NCBI GenBank assembly: GCA_029717555.1 | Contig: JAMDHS010000095.1 | Location: forward strand, 1 to 64,000 | From: Peribolospora baueri | Taxonomy: Eukaryota; Basidiomycota; Peribolosporomycetes; Peribolosporales; Peribolosporaceae | Length of the DNA: 64,000 bases | Direction: 5' to 3' | Part shown: positions 45,611-55,977 of the stretch, in pieces | How positions within the stretch are numbered: position 1 is the stretch's first letter | How the letters are laid out: every line of letters begins with the position of its first letter | Translations under genes and position numbers: made by a program | Notes under the pieces: generated by a model | What the model was told of the DNA's origin: nothing | The model's database searches: none | The model's input: the letters and a program-made list of their open reading frames with translations, nothing else

Positions 45611-47320
45611 ATGGCCGCCGGCCCGCCGTCGCGCGTGGCTTCCCGCTCCGCCTTCCTTGCCGCCTCCTCCTCCCGGTCTCTCTTCAAGCCGTCGTTCTCA
45701 GCTCGTAGCTCGTCGCCGCCGCCGTTCGATCCCATCACGCAGTGGTACTCGCGCGTCCTCTTCCCGCCTAGTCATCCCCTGCCCCCAGCGCCCTTGCTCG
45801 AGTCATCGGCACTACATCTCGTCTCTCAAGAACTCTACACGTGGCTGGCGCTCATCGCCCGCGAGTTCATTCTCCCATGGTACGGCAAATTCACCAAGGA
45901 CAGGGAGTTCCTGGCCGCCATCGCACACGTCGTCGGTCACTTCTTGCGCGGGGTGGAGAAGAGGTTGGGGAGCGAGGAAGGGCAGTTGGCGTTGAGGAGG
46001 CTGATTGTGCTCGAACTGCCCACGATTGTCAGGCAGCACTATGAGGACTATCGTCTGGCCGACTCCAAATTTGGCAGCACGAGCGTGGGAGGGGTGGCTC
46101 GGGTAGAGGAGCTCTTCCACGCCCTTCAACCCCATGTCGCTGTGAGCGCTGACGGGCAAATCGATGATGCGTATTTGAGAGCGGCGGTGGAGCGAGTGAT
46201 GCAGGAGAACCTGCCTCCAGAGGATTGGAAGGCTGAGACGGAAAGGTTCATTATCAGGGAGATTGTCGTGCGCGTCGTTCTACGGAACATCTTCGTCAAA
46301 GTGCCCCAGCCTTGGATGATACACAACCTACTTCTCAAGGCGCTCGAACCGGTGCAGGTGCGCTATGGTTTTGCTCTTTTCTTGACATGCGGGCCTTTGC
46401 TCATTCCCTCGCTTTCCTCACATGCGTTGATGAATACCGGCAGTCTCGCAGCTACTCGCCTTCATCATCGTCTACGTCGCTGGTCGATCAAGCATTGAAA
46501 ACGTTTGGCCACCTGTTTTTGGCGTTGTCCATGATGGTCTCTGTGCTCGCTCCACGAGTTGTCCGCTACTTTAGCAGTCTCCTCGGCTCGAACAACAAGG
46601 CCCCAGGCCGGGACTCCGATGCCAGTTCAGATGGCGCTCCGCAGGCGGGCGAGGGTAAGATGCCAACATCGGACGATGTAATGAGCCCATTCGACCTGCC
46701 CCCGGGCACGTCTTCCCTAGGTCCGTCCCTGCGGATGGTGGAGGTCATCCTGACGACCCAGAACCGCGCAACGAGCAGGCAGGTCATTGGCTTGGCGGCG
46801 ATGGCGGCCGGTGCAGCAGGTCGAAACCTGGACATGTGAGCGTCACGCCTTCAGAGGAAGCGATGAAGAGCACACGTACGGACCAAACTTTTAACCTCTT
46901 TCGCCTCGCTACAGGTTCCTCGCCACGACCCTCTCTCGCACTCTCCTCAACAATCCGTTCCGACTGGCCAAGCTCCTCTCTCAAGCCCGAGCTTCCCTCT
47001 TTCCGGGAGGCCACCTCGCCCTCACCCTTCCAGACCCATCTCCGGCTGAGCAATTCCAGATCCGCCAACGCCTCGAACAACGCTTGCTCGATGTCGTTCC
47101 GCCGTTCGTGCGAAGACTCGTCCTCGGTCCGGATAACGAAACCGCGTTGATTACCATTAGCGCTGCCCTCGATCCCGTGTCGAGCTACGCTTGTAACACG
47201 AGGCTAGCTCTCAAAGTTGTGGAGAGGGTGTTGGTCGTGATGTGCCCTACGTTGGAGGCCTCGCCGGAGAGTATGGAGGAAGGGGAGGGAGCCAGTGAGG
47301 GTCTACGAACGGCTATGTGA
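45611..47320 (+). CDS. PXA-domain protein
   Basis: PX-associated (PXA) domain protein, a family found on organelle membranes and linked to sorting nexins; the exact role here is unknown. Exons proposed are 45611-46357, 46444-46835 and 46915-47320, in phase, 514 residues. The PXA signature runs over residues 50-260: FDPITQWYSRVLFPPSHPLP-like start, LYTWLALIAREFILPWYGKF, FLAAIAHVVGHFLRGVEKRL, VLELPTIVRQHYEDYRLAD and FIIREIVVRVVLRNIFVKVP with QPWMIHNLLLKAL. A hydrophobic helix follows (HLFLALSMMVSVLAPRVV). No PX, RGS or nexin domain is attached, so it belongs to the PXA-only fungal group. Exon 2 has two nearby acceptors (46443 and 46450); I chose the first because it keeps the long frame. The stop lies inside an 18-bp tandem duplication. 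Confidence 0.83.
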
Positions 47321-47346
47321 TGACCTGAGGCTATGTGATGACCTGA
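47311..47346. repeat. 18-bp tandem duplication across the PXA stop codon
   Basis: GGCTATGTGATGACCTGA occurs twice back to back (47311-47328 and 47329-47346). The ATGTGA in the first copy contains the stop codon of the PXA gene. It is followed by shorter ATATGAC/GTATGA words. Confidence 0.9.
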
Positions 47347-47653
47347 TATGACAATATGACAGTATGATAACGAGCCCCAACCATACCACGACAGTCTTGT
47401 CTTCCCAAACACGTTGCTCATGGCCTTTGTCATTTCAGCATGAAGTCGGTTCAACATGCCCGAATATTCGAGCAGAACTAGACGTAGGAACCGACGGAGC
47501 ATCTTGGAGAATCCGATCGGCGGTTGCCGCAGTCAGTTGTAGACGTAAGCCACTAGTCAGTCACCCCGCACGAGACGAACGTCTGGTCGTCGTCGTCGTC
47601 GCCGCCGCCGACCATTAACAGAACGACCGTGTAGCCGTCCCAACTATAGCATC
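47321..47653. other. PXA tail and PI31 promoter
   Basis: 333 bp between two plus-strand genes. Shortly before the PI31 start there is a CGTCGTCGTC/CGCCGCCG triplet stretch near 47585-47612. Confidence 0.5.
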
Positions 47654-49218
47654 ATGTCCGAGCTTTTAGACCCGGCGGCTCTTCTCGAGCAGATCCCGTG
47701 TCTTACGCCGGACGGCAAGATCACATCGCCGTACGAAGCCCTCTCCGTGCTCGTCCACGCCGTCTTCCACCGCCTCGGCTTCCGTCTCGTCGGCCTTGGC
47801 GAGGACGGTGATTTACCGGTTGCCAACCCTTGGGGAGGGAGCGAGCAAGCCATCGTGGATGGTGCGGATGGAAAGGGGACACTGCCTGAAGGGTGGAACA
47901 AAAACGGGCCAGATCATTATGCGTTCAGGTACAAGCATGAGCAGAGCAGCCTGGAGTACCTCGTCAAAGTGATCAGGATGGGCAACAAAGCGTTGGTCCA
48001 CGCCACCAATCTGCAGGTGACTGCTTTTCGGCGGCAGGGTCGGTCTTGACTCTGTAGCACGTTTGTTTTCCTCGCCTCGTTCCTTACCCTCGTTCGTCCG
48101 ATGTCGTTCCTCGCAGGACAACAAGACGGCCACCGCCGAGGTGCCCATCCCAGACTACTTCTCTTCCTCTTACTTCACTCATCCTTCTCCGCTGTCTCGG
48201 GACGGCCGACCAGAACCGCTGGTGAACGGGTTCATCAGCTCTACGCGGATGCGCGACCTCATCAGGCTCCTGCAGTACCATGTCATCCAGAAGCTCGTGC
48301 CGGGGTTGAGGAAAGAGGGGTATCAAGAGACGAGTGGGGAAGGCGTCGCGGGGGCCGGAGAGGGTGGCGGAGCTGGGACGGCGGCGGGTGGAAGCGGTGG
48401 AGCGAGCTCCGGTCGTGGAGGTGGTGCCGGGCCAAGCGGTGGGTTTGTTCCCGCAGTTGGCCAACCTCCCAGCGGCCGGCCTCCGTTCTTTGATGACCCG
48501 GACGACCCGACGTGAGTGAATCGCCTGGCCGTTCGTCGACTGCGAACCTTTCCTCGCTCCTCTCATAGCACGATAAGGCCAGCTCATGTTCCGCACCCTT
48601 TCTTTGTTCCCGTCATCTTTGCTCGATTACAGCATGCCCCGCCTCCCCGATCTGGGACGAAGTCCGTGGTCCGTAGGGCACGATGACCTCAACCCCCTCC
48701 CACGCCCAGGAATGGGCGGGCCGGGTGGCTTCGCCCCTCCGCCCCTCTTCCCGGGGCGAGGAGATACGGGAGGAGGCATGTTCGTAGGGCCGGAGCATCC
48801 CATGTTCCGTGACCGGTTCCAGAATCCCAACTTAGGTCCTGCCGGCGGTGTCGGCGGGCCATCGGGACCGGGGCGGGGGGGTGGTGGTGCGATGACGGGT
48901 CCGTGGGGCGGGGACGGCTTCTTGCCCCCGCGGGGCGCCCCTCCGGGGGCGAGGTTCGATCCCGTAGGCCCATGGACCTCAGGTCCCGGCGGCGTCCAAG
49001 GCCAAGGCGGAAGAGGAGGAGGAGGACCGCCGGATCAGGGCCGAGGCGACCCGGACTTTGACGAGCTCTTGCCCCCCGGTCCTGAGGGTCCTGAACCGGG
49101 CGTCGGTGGTCCATTGGGTGGTCCCGGCGGTGCTGGACGTGGACGAGGCGGCTTCGGCGGCGGCGGTGGCGGCGGTGGCGGCGGCGGCTTTGGAGGGTAT
49201 GGGGACATGTTCATGTGA
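47654..49218 (+). CDS. Proteasome inhibitor/regulator PI31
   Basis: PI31-type protein (PSMF1 in animals, Fub1 in yeast), which binds the 20S proteasome and affects its activity and assembly. Exons are 47654-48016, 48117-48511 and 48633-49218, in phase, 447 residues. The N-terminal FP-type domain covers about residues 1-160 (SPYEALSVLVHAVFHRLGF, LPEGWNKNGPDHYAFRYKH, SSLEYLVKVIRMGNKALVH). A Gly-rich linker follows. The C-terminal region has the family's proline-rich block GRSPWSVGHDDLNPLPRPGM and MFVGPEHPMFRDRF. The tail is nearly pure Gly/Pro/Arg. Length exceeds the usual 270-300 residues because of the Gly-rich linker and tail. It converges on the PHD-finger gene. Confidence 0.92.
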
Positions 49219-49710
49219 CCGCTCGTCCTGTTTGTTTTTCACTCGTCAGAAGAAACGCAAAGGTCGGTCTCGAGCAGTCGTAGTGCGCTCGTTCGCTGGC
49301 CCGAGCGTGGATGACGACGGGGCGGCCGGCCGGAGGCGCGCGCCATCGGGTCTCCCTCCGGCGGTACGCTTTTCCCGTTTCTCCACTTCACATGTGGCGC
49401 GATGTTTCTATGATGATATGAAATTTCCTTTTTACGAGGCTAGGGAGCGGGAGAGGGAGGTGTAACACAGGAGGCGGACGTAGCCGAGGCGTGATGACAT
49501 GAGACGGGGGGCTGGCTTGTATATACGGCGTATGTGGGCAAGGGATGCGTGAGATGAGAAGAGAAGGGGGTCCAAGAGAGACGAAGAGGAAGAAGGAAAA
49601 GCGTGTAAGGGGAGAGAAGAAATGGGATCGATCTCTGGGTGCAGAACTCGGGGTGGCCGTCACGATGAGCGGCTGAAAATCGTTCGAACGGCCGAAACAA
49701 CGTGGGGGGT
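49219..49710. other. PI31 / PHD gene convergent 3' region
   Basis: 492 bp between two convergent stops. No gene recognised. Confidence 0.5.
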
Positions 49711-52700
49711 TTAGGGGGGGTTGTGAGAAGAAGAAGAGGTGGAGGGAGGAGCCCCTTGCCGGACGGGCTCAATGTCCAACAAATCCTCCAAGTCGTCCGA
49801 TCCGCCCAGGATGCCCAACCCAAACGAGGAAGGTGCAGAAGAGGTCGTTGTCGTGGATGCGGGCGGGCCGAGGCCGAGGCTGACACCGCGTGCTCCATTG
49901 GCATCTTTAGCGCTAGCGGTCTTGAGTGTTGCCGCGGCGACGACGGAAGGTGCTTGGGCGGAAGGAGAGGAGGCGGAGACGGAGGTGGAAGCAGAAATGG
50001 TGAGATCGAACAAGCTCCTCGCGCTCGGCGGGGGCGGTCCAGCGACGACCGAGTCGTACAGCGCCTTTTTGCCAGTCTTGCCAGCCGAGGCTAACGGAGA
50101 CACGGCGGGATCGCCGCCGAAGCCTGGGACGGCGGCGCCGTCGCCGGTTCTCGCGAGCCTCCCATTGCGCCTCGCTGAGCGGGCTGCGGGCGTGCTGGAC
50201 GGGTGGATGAAGGTGGGCGTGGCGGGAAAAGGGGAGGAGGAGGTGAAGGAGGTGGGGGGAGCCATCGAGGCAGCGGAGTGAGCCGAGACTCGGTCACGTT
50301 CGTTCGCGTATGCGCCGGCGCCGTAGCCATAGCCATAGCCGCTGCGGGACGGCGAGGAGGAAGGCAAGGTGGACGAGGAAGACGCCTTGAGGTCGGGCGT
50401 GGAGAGGAGGCCGAGGTAATGGGCGGCGTGGGCGGCAGAGAACGTGGCCGTGGGCGTCGCGGCGGTCGTCGTCGCGCGGTTCGTTCGTGACCTATCTTGC
50501 AAAGGCGAGGTGACGGAGGCGGCAAAGAGCGAGCCGTCCCTCGAACTTTCGCGGCCGCCGGCGCCGCGTCGAGCAGAGGACGGACCTCCGGGTCCGAAGC
50601 CGGACGGTGTGGTGGGCTCGGCGGAGAACGTGAGTCCGGGCAAGGTGCCACCGCTTCCGTAGACGGGTCCGAAGATGTCCTGACCAGGAGTGACGAGACC
50701 GTTGATCCAGCCGGCCGAAGTGGGACCGGCGCCATACGACGACGAACGCTGGTGGTCATAGGCGCCCGCGGTGCTCCCGCCAGAGCCACCGCTGCCGTAG
50801 GTCCCGTAGGCTCCCCTTCCGCCGGAGCTCCCGCCGGCGTGGGGTCCGCGCTTGGGGGTCTGAGCATTGCGGAAGCCGAGAGCGGCACCGGAGAGGTGTC
50901 GTGAAGGGGTGGAAAGGAGGTCATGAGGGGCCCCGTGATCGTCAAAGTCGTCGTCATCATCATCATCGTCGTCGTCGTAAAAGCCGTCGTCGTCGTCGTC
51001 CCACGAACGACGACGAGAACCGGGACGGCGACCACCGAAGGCGTCTTCGTCCTCGAAGAGCGAGCCGCCCAACCGGGCGCCGTCGGCGCCGGTGAGCGGA
51101 GACGGCGTGCTTTCGCGATGATACCGTCGACCGGACCCGGACCCGGACTGGCGGCGGGCATGAGCGGACGCGAAAGGGCGCTCCCTTCTCCGCTTCCCCG
51201 AGCTGCCGCCGCCGGCGGCGCGGGCGCCGGCGCGACCGGAGTGGTGGAGGGCGCCGAAGGAAGACGATCCCGCTCCTCTTGCACCTGCGGAACGGGACGG
51301 GGAGGCGGAACCGGGGCCGATGTCGGCGAAGACGTCGACGTCGACGTCGGCGGCGGCGGCATCGGAAAACTTTCTCTTACCGCCGCTCCTCGAGAGAGTC
51401 AGGTTGTCGTCGGCCGGACGGCGGGAGCCGGCGCCACCGCCTCTTCTGGGCGTTACGGGCGGTGGGAGGCGTTGTTGTTGCCTACCGACGCTGTTCCGAC
51501 CAAGCGGCGAGCCAGGCGAGGCGACCGGCCATCCGGTACGCTCGGCTCGCTGCCTGCCCTGCAACACGTCGTCGTCGGCGGATGGAGCGGTCGGAGGGGT
51601 GGTGGTGGCGTGGACAAGGGCTCGGTCGCCGTCGTTGCCGGCGGGCGCGACGGACCGCTTGCTCGACCTCCTGCTGGCGCGCCTCCTGACCGAGCTTCTC
51701 CTCTTGCCGCTGCCGGGCAAGAGGTCGTCGACGTCCGGCGAAGGCGCGAGGACGAGGGCCGAGTCGAGAGCGAAAGCGCCCCGGTTTCTCGGTTCGTCGT
51801 CGGTGTGAACAAAGACGGGCTGGTGCTGGTGCTGGTGGAGAGACGAGGTGGAGGCGCCAGAAGAAGAGAGTAAGGCGGCGGTGTGCTGTGCTTGGCGTGT
51901 GGGTGTGGCGAGCAAGTGGGCGCTGCCTCGGCCGAAGAGGGAGGTGCCGAGGGGCGTGCTCTCGCCCGTGCCGAGCCCGTCCACCACGTCGTCTTCGTCA
52001 TCTTCGTCGTCTTCGTCGTCCGCATTCGCCTCCATCGGGCCGCGCACGACTTCCACGTCGTCGGCGCCGGCGACGCAGGCGTCGCAGAACCACTGCTCGT
52101 CCAGCTCCCCTTCGTCCTGCACACCGATGCACGAGAGATGATACCAGCCACGACAGCCATCGCAGCCGACCATGGGCCGACCATCGTCGCCTCTGCCGCA
52201 GTGACAGCCGGACGAGGCGACCACGCATTCCTTGGACAAGGAGGGGCCCCGGCGAGAGCGACGAGAGTTGGCCGTGGACCTCGTTCTGACCGTACCGGTA
52301 CTCTGGCGAGGTCGATGGGGCGTCCTGGGCGGCGGGGGCGGTGCCTCGGCCGCTCTCCTGGCTGCAAGACGAGCTCTGACGCGAAGCGCCTTGGAGACGC
52401 GACGAAGAGGGAAATGAGAAGAGCAGAGAACGAAAAAAATCGGCGGATGCGCGAGAGGCAAAAAAAACTCCTATAGTCAGCACACCCCTCCTCCCTCCTC
52501 CCTCCTCCCTCCTCCCTCCTCCCTCCTCCCTCTCTCCTCCTCCTCTTCCTCCCCAACCCTTCCCACTCACCTTGGCAACCATAGGATGCACGCCAGCCCT
52601 TTTAACCGCCGCCATATCCTCGCTGCCTTTTTTGTGTTGGCCGACGGACCTCTCCTGTATGTGTTCGTGTTCCAATCCTGGTTCGTCGGGATCGAAATCC

Positions 52701-54601
52701 GAATCCGAATCCCTAGAGCTCGCCAACCACCTCTTCATCATCGCACTTTCCGTCCCCTTCCCTTCTCCTTCTCCGCCTTTCCATCTCGCCGCCGCGCCAG
52801 CGAGCTGAGCAAGAGCTTGTCTGGGCGAGAAGGGGTGTAGCTCGGTTGTCGTCGTCGTTTGCGGTTGCGGTTGCGGTTGTGGTGCGGGGACGTCTGTAAA
52901 GGCGACCGAGGTTTGACTCTGCCCTGCGACGGCTCCTCTTCCGTAAGATGAGGACGCGGGCGCGGCGGCAGCAGAAGAAAAGGAGGAAGAAGCAGAGGAA
53001 GAAAAGAGGGCGAGGGCGGGGGCAGGAGAAGGTGGAAAGGAAGAGGCGATGGAGAAGCTGGGGCTCGGGTCGGCGTTGGAATGCGATTTGGCGGTACTCG
53101 GAGTGAGGGCAAGATCGGGAGGGCCCTCCGTCTCCGTCGCCGTCGCCGTCGCTCCCGCTGCTGCGACGATCCCCGACCTCGACCACTCTATCCCCGCGAC
53201 CGGTTCGGCAAAATCTCGGCTCGTGCGCTCGGCGTAAGAACGGGCGAGGTGGGAAGCGACGACGAGCCTGCCCATGCCCTGGATGGTGACGGGGACCAAG
53301 GAGGCGTGTTCACCAGAGCCGGGAGCGAGTGCGAGGGCGTCGAAATCCAAGCCCCTGGCGGACGCTTCGAGTCGGTCGACAAACTCGAGCTTGAGCCTGC
53401 CGTGGTCGGTGTCCGAGAAGACGGGCGCCAGCCTGACTTCTTCTCCTCCTTCTACTCCTCCCTCTTCTCCTCCTCTTCTTCGGCCTTCACCCTGTTCATT
53501 TCGCTGGCGTTCGGCAGAGAGCGTCCGTCGCGGAGGCACAATGGCTTTGACGAGACCGGCGCTCTGCGACGAAAACAGGGCGGCGGAGGAGGAAGAGGAA
53601 GACGAAAAAGAAGAATCCGACTCGGTTTCGTGTTCGGGCTCGGGCTCGGGCTCGAGCGTAGGCAGCGACGAGGCGAAGGACGAAGACGGAGGAGGCAAGG
53701 CAGAAGAGGTACGAGATAAGTCCAAGTCGACTCCTCCGCCCAGCCTTCTCCCTCTGCCGGGCGTCTCGAGGACTTGCTTCTGCTCCGGTCTGCCTCCTTC
53801 CCTGCGCACTTGGTCAAGGAAGGGTGCCTCGCTTCCTTCGCATCTCAGCGGGAGAGTACGAGGCGGCGAAAGGGAGGGAGACGGCGTGCGAGAGAGGGGC
53901 GCGGGAAGGGAAGAGCGGACGAGGCCCGGCGTGGTGCTCGCGGGGGGTGGGAGCGAAGCTTGGGTGCGCTCGGGTGTTCTCGGCGGCGGTGGCAGTGAGG
54001 CGACTTGATCGGGCGGCGTCGCGCTGGGACGACCCGTCTTGGCGCTCGGATTCGGACTGGGGCTCGAGGCGAACGAAAGACCGAGGTTAGTTGACGGTGC
54101 GGGAAGGTCCAACCCGTCATCGTCGTCGTCGTCGGCGGCGCCCGAGGAAGAAGAGCAAGGGGCCAAAACGGCAGGGGTTATGGCGGGCGTGGCTCTAGGC
54201 GTCCAAGCGTCGAGGGTGTTGGGGAAGGAGGAAGTGTAGGCCTCCGAGGGGGAGGTCTCGCCTGCGGAGAGTCGAGCGAAGAAGGCGCGGTGGCCGGTCA
54301 GACGGCCGGAAGAGCCGCCGGCGGTGGCGGCGGCGGCGGCGACGACGACGACGCCATCTACGCCGTCGTCCTCGGGCGTGGGCAGATAAGGGTTGACGGG
54401 CTGTTGGAGGGGCTTTGTGGGTGGCTTTGCTACGGGCTTGACGTCAGCCTGGGTAGGAGAGGCATGGGTCTGGGCGGCGACGTCCTTGAAGCGACGAGGG
54501 CGGTGACCGGGAGAGTTGTTGGTCGGCTTGAGAGCGGGTCGGGCGGAGGAAGGGGTGCGAGAGGGAGAAAAGGAGGGGGACGGTGCGGCGGGGGAGAACA
54601 T
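49711..54601 (-). CDS. Large PHD-finger protein
   Basis: Nuclear reader of histone tails is the likely role; the complex is unknown. Exons are 54601-52571 and 52389-49711, in phase, 1569 residues. The only recognisable domain is one PHD finger at about residues 730-785: SGCHCGRGDDGRPMVGCDGC, then GWYHLSCIGV and EQWFCDAC, giving the C4HC3 pattern with the aromatic W before the HxxC. Just before it is a basic Arg-rich stretch, just after it an acidic EDDEDDEDD run, and further on a poly-Asp run. The rest is Ser/Ala/Gly/Pro-rich and disordered. The intron at 52390-52570 carries a G-rich seven-base repeat on the transcribed sense. The 181-nt intron is not a multiple of three, so its retention would replace the PHD finger with another reading frame that stays open to 51998. 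Shares a 1.4 kb divergent promoter with the PalI-like gene. Confidence 0.87.
52485..52540. repeat. CTCCCTC heptamer repeat in PHD-gene intron
   Basis: About seven CTCCCTC units on the plus strand, GAGGGAG on the transcript strand. It lies in the 5' half of the intron at 52390-52570. Confidence 0.85.
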
Positions 54602-54959
54602 GATCGGGGCCGGCGGAAAGGGTCAGAAGGGAAGACAAAGGCGAAGGCGAACGGCGTCGTGGTGGACGTCGTGGGCGGTCATGCGCAGGAAGGTGGGGAT
54701 GGTGGTGGTGGTGGTGGTGGTCGACGGTGGCGACGGATATCGGATATGAGCAAGAAAGAAGGAGGCTAGTGGTGATCTGATCTGACCTGACGATGGTGAA
54801 TGACCGTCGACGGCGTCAAAGAGGATACGACGGAGGATGGCGGGCGCGGGCGACTGTAAGGGGGCGTGCCTAGTCCGTCCGGTGAGGCGGGACAGATGTC
54901 GTCGATCGCTTGGTGGTTGGCCTTGGCGGTGGTAGTCGTGTTTGTCTGATGTCGGAGGG

Positions 54960-55014
54960 AGGGTTAGGGGAGATGGATGATGGGCGGGAGAGGAGGCACG
55001 AGGGTGGGTTAGGG
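54960..55014. promoter_or_regulatory. Two telobox-like words
   Basis: AGGGTTAGGGG at 54960-54970 and GGGTTAGGG at 55006-55014, 36 bases apart and in the same orientation, about 360-410 bases before the PHD-gene start and about 960-1020 before the PalI-like start. Confidence 0.35.
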
Positions 55015-55156
55015 AGGAGGGAATGGAGGAGACAGAGAGAGAGAAAAGAGCGATTTCAGTCGCGGATCGGATCGACGGAGTGGAGAAAGCCAACGACGCG
55101 TGCAGCCACGCCCTCCTTCGTCCGTCCGTCGGTCGAACGGGCGGGCGGGCGGGATG

Positions 55157-55186
55157 GAGAAAGAAAGAAAGAAAGAAAGAAAGAAA
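55157..55186. repeat. AAAG tetranucleotide repeat
   Basis: About seven AAAG units in the divergent promoter. Confidence 0.8.
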
Positions 55187-55977
55187 TTGATTCGTTTCAT
55201 CGACGTCATGTCACATCCATTCATCCCCTCTACGTCACATGCCCTCCTTCCGTCGTCCCCTTGGACGCTACCCAGCTACGCATACACACGACCGGGACGC
55301 CGAGGAGTCTGGCCGGGCACGCGCATCACATGCGGTGAGAGCACCACCCATCCAGTACGTGTATATACACGTGTATCGCACACGACAGGCGCAGCCAGAA
55401 CAGAACCGAACAGAGCACGAGCACGACCGAGGCGGCGTGACGCGAGGGAGGAAAAAAAAAGGGGAGGAGAGGAAGTAAAAAAGCCGGCCTCGGTTTCCGC
55501 CGCGTTCCATTTCCGCGCGGCTCGCCTATGCGCGTCGCGTAAATGGACACGCACAGTGACGACCGACGGCGCACGTGGAGGTTGTGGGAGGAGTCACGTG
55601 CGATGCGGTGCGCTGTGCCATGTGACGCTGTCGCCGCCACTATCGCCGCCATGGCCGCGCCGTGTTCGACGATTCGTTTCCGTCGAGGCTATGATGCGAT
55701 GGTGCCGACGCCTTGGAGAGGACAAGCCAGCTTAACCCTTCTCTCCTCTCCACCACCACCTTCCATCCCACCTCCCGGCCTCTCGCTCACTGACCTTTCC
55801 TCCTCTCTCTCTTCCCTTTTCTCGACGACCACCCCCCGTGCGCCATCGGCAGCCCGGCTAAACGCAACGCCGTCGCAGACGTAGACACAGACAAGACGCA
55901 ACCGCCGCCTGCGGTACCCCGCGCCCCTGGCCCGCCGCTTCCTTTTTCGCTCCCTAGCACCGCCGCCGCCGCCCGCG

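Larger units (their letters stand above)
54602..55977. other. Divergent promoter, PHD gene / PalI-like gene
   Basis: 1.4 kb with two TTAGGG-type words (54960-54970 and 55006-55014), an AAAG tetranucleotide run at 55157-55186, and CTTGGC/CCTGGC words (GCCARG on the other strand, the PacC/Rim101 core) near 54921 and 55926. The GCCARG core is short, so its presence may be chance. No gene recognised. Confidence 0.45.
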
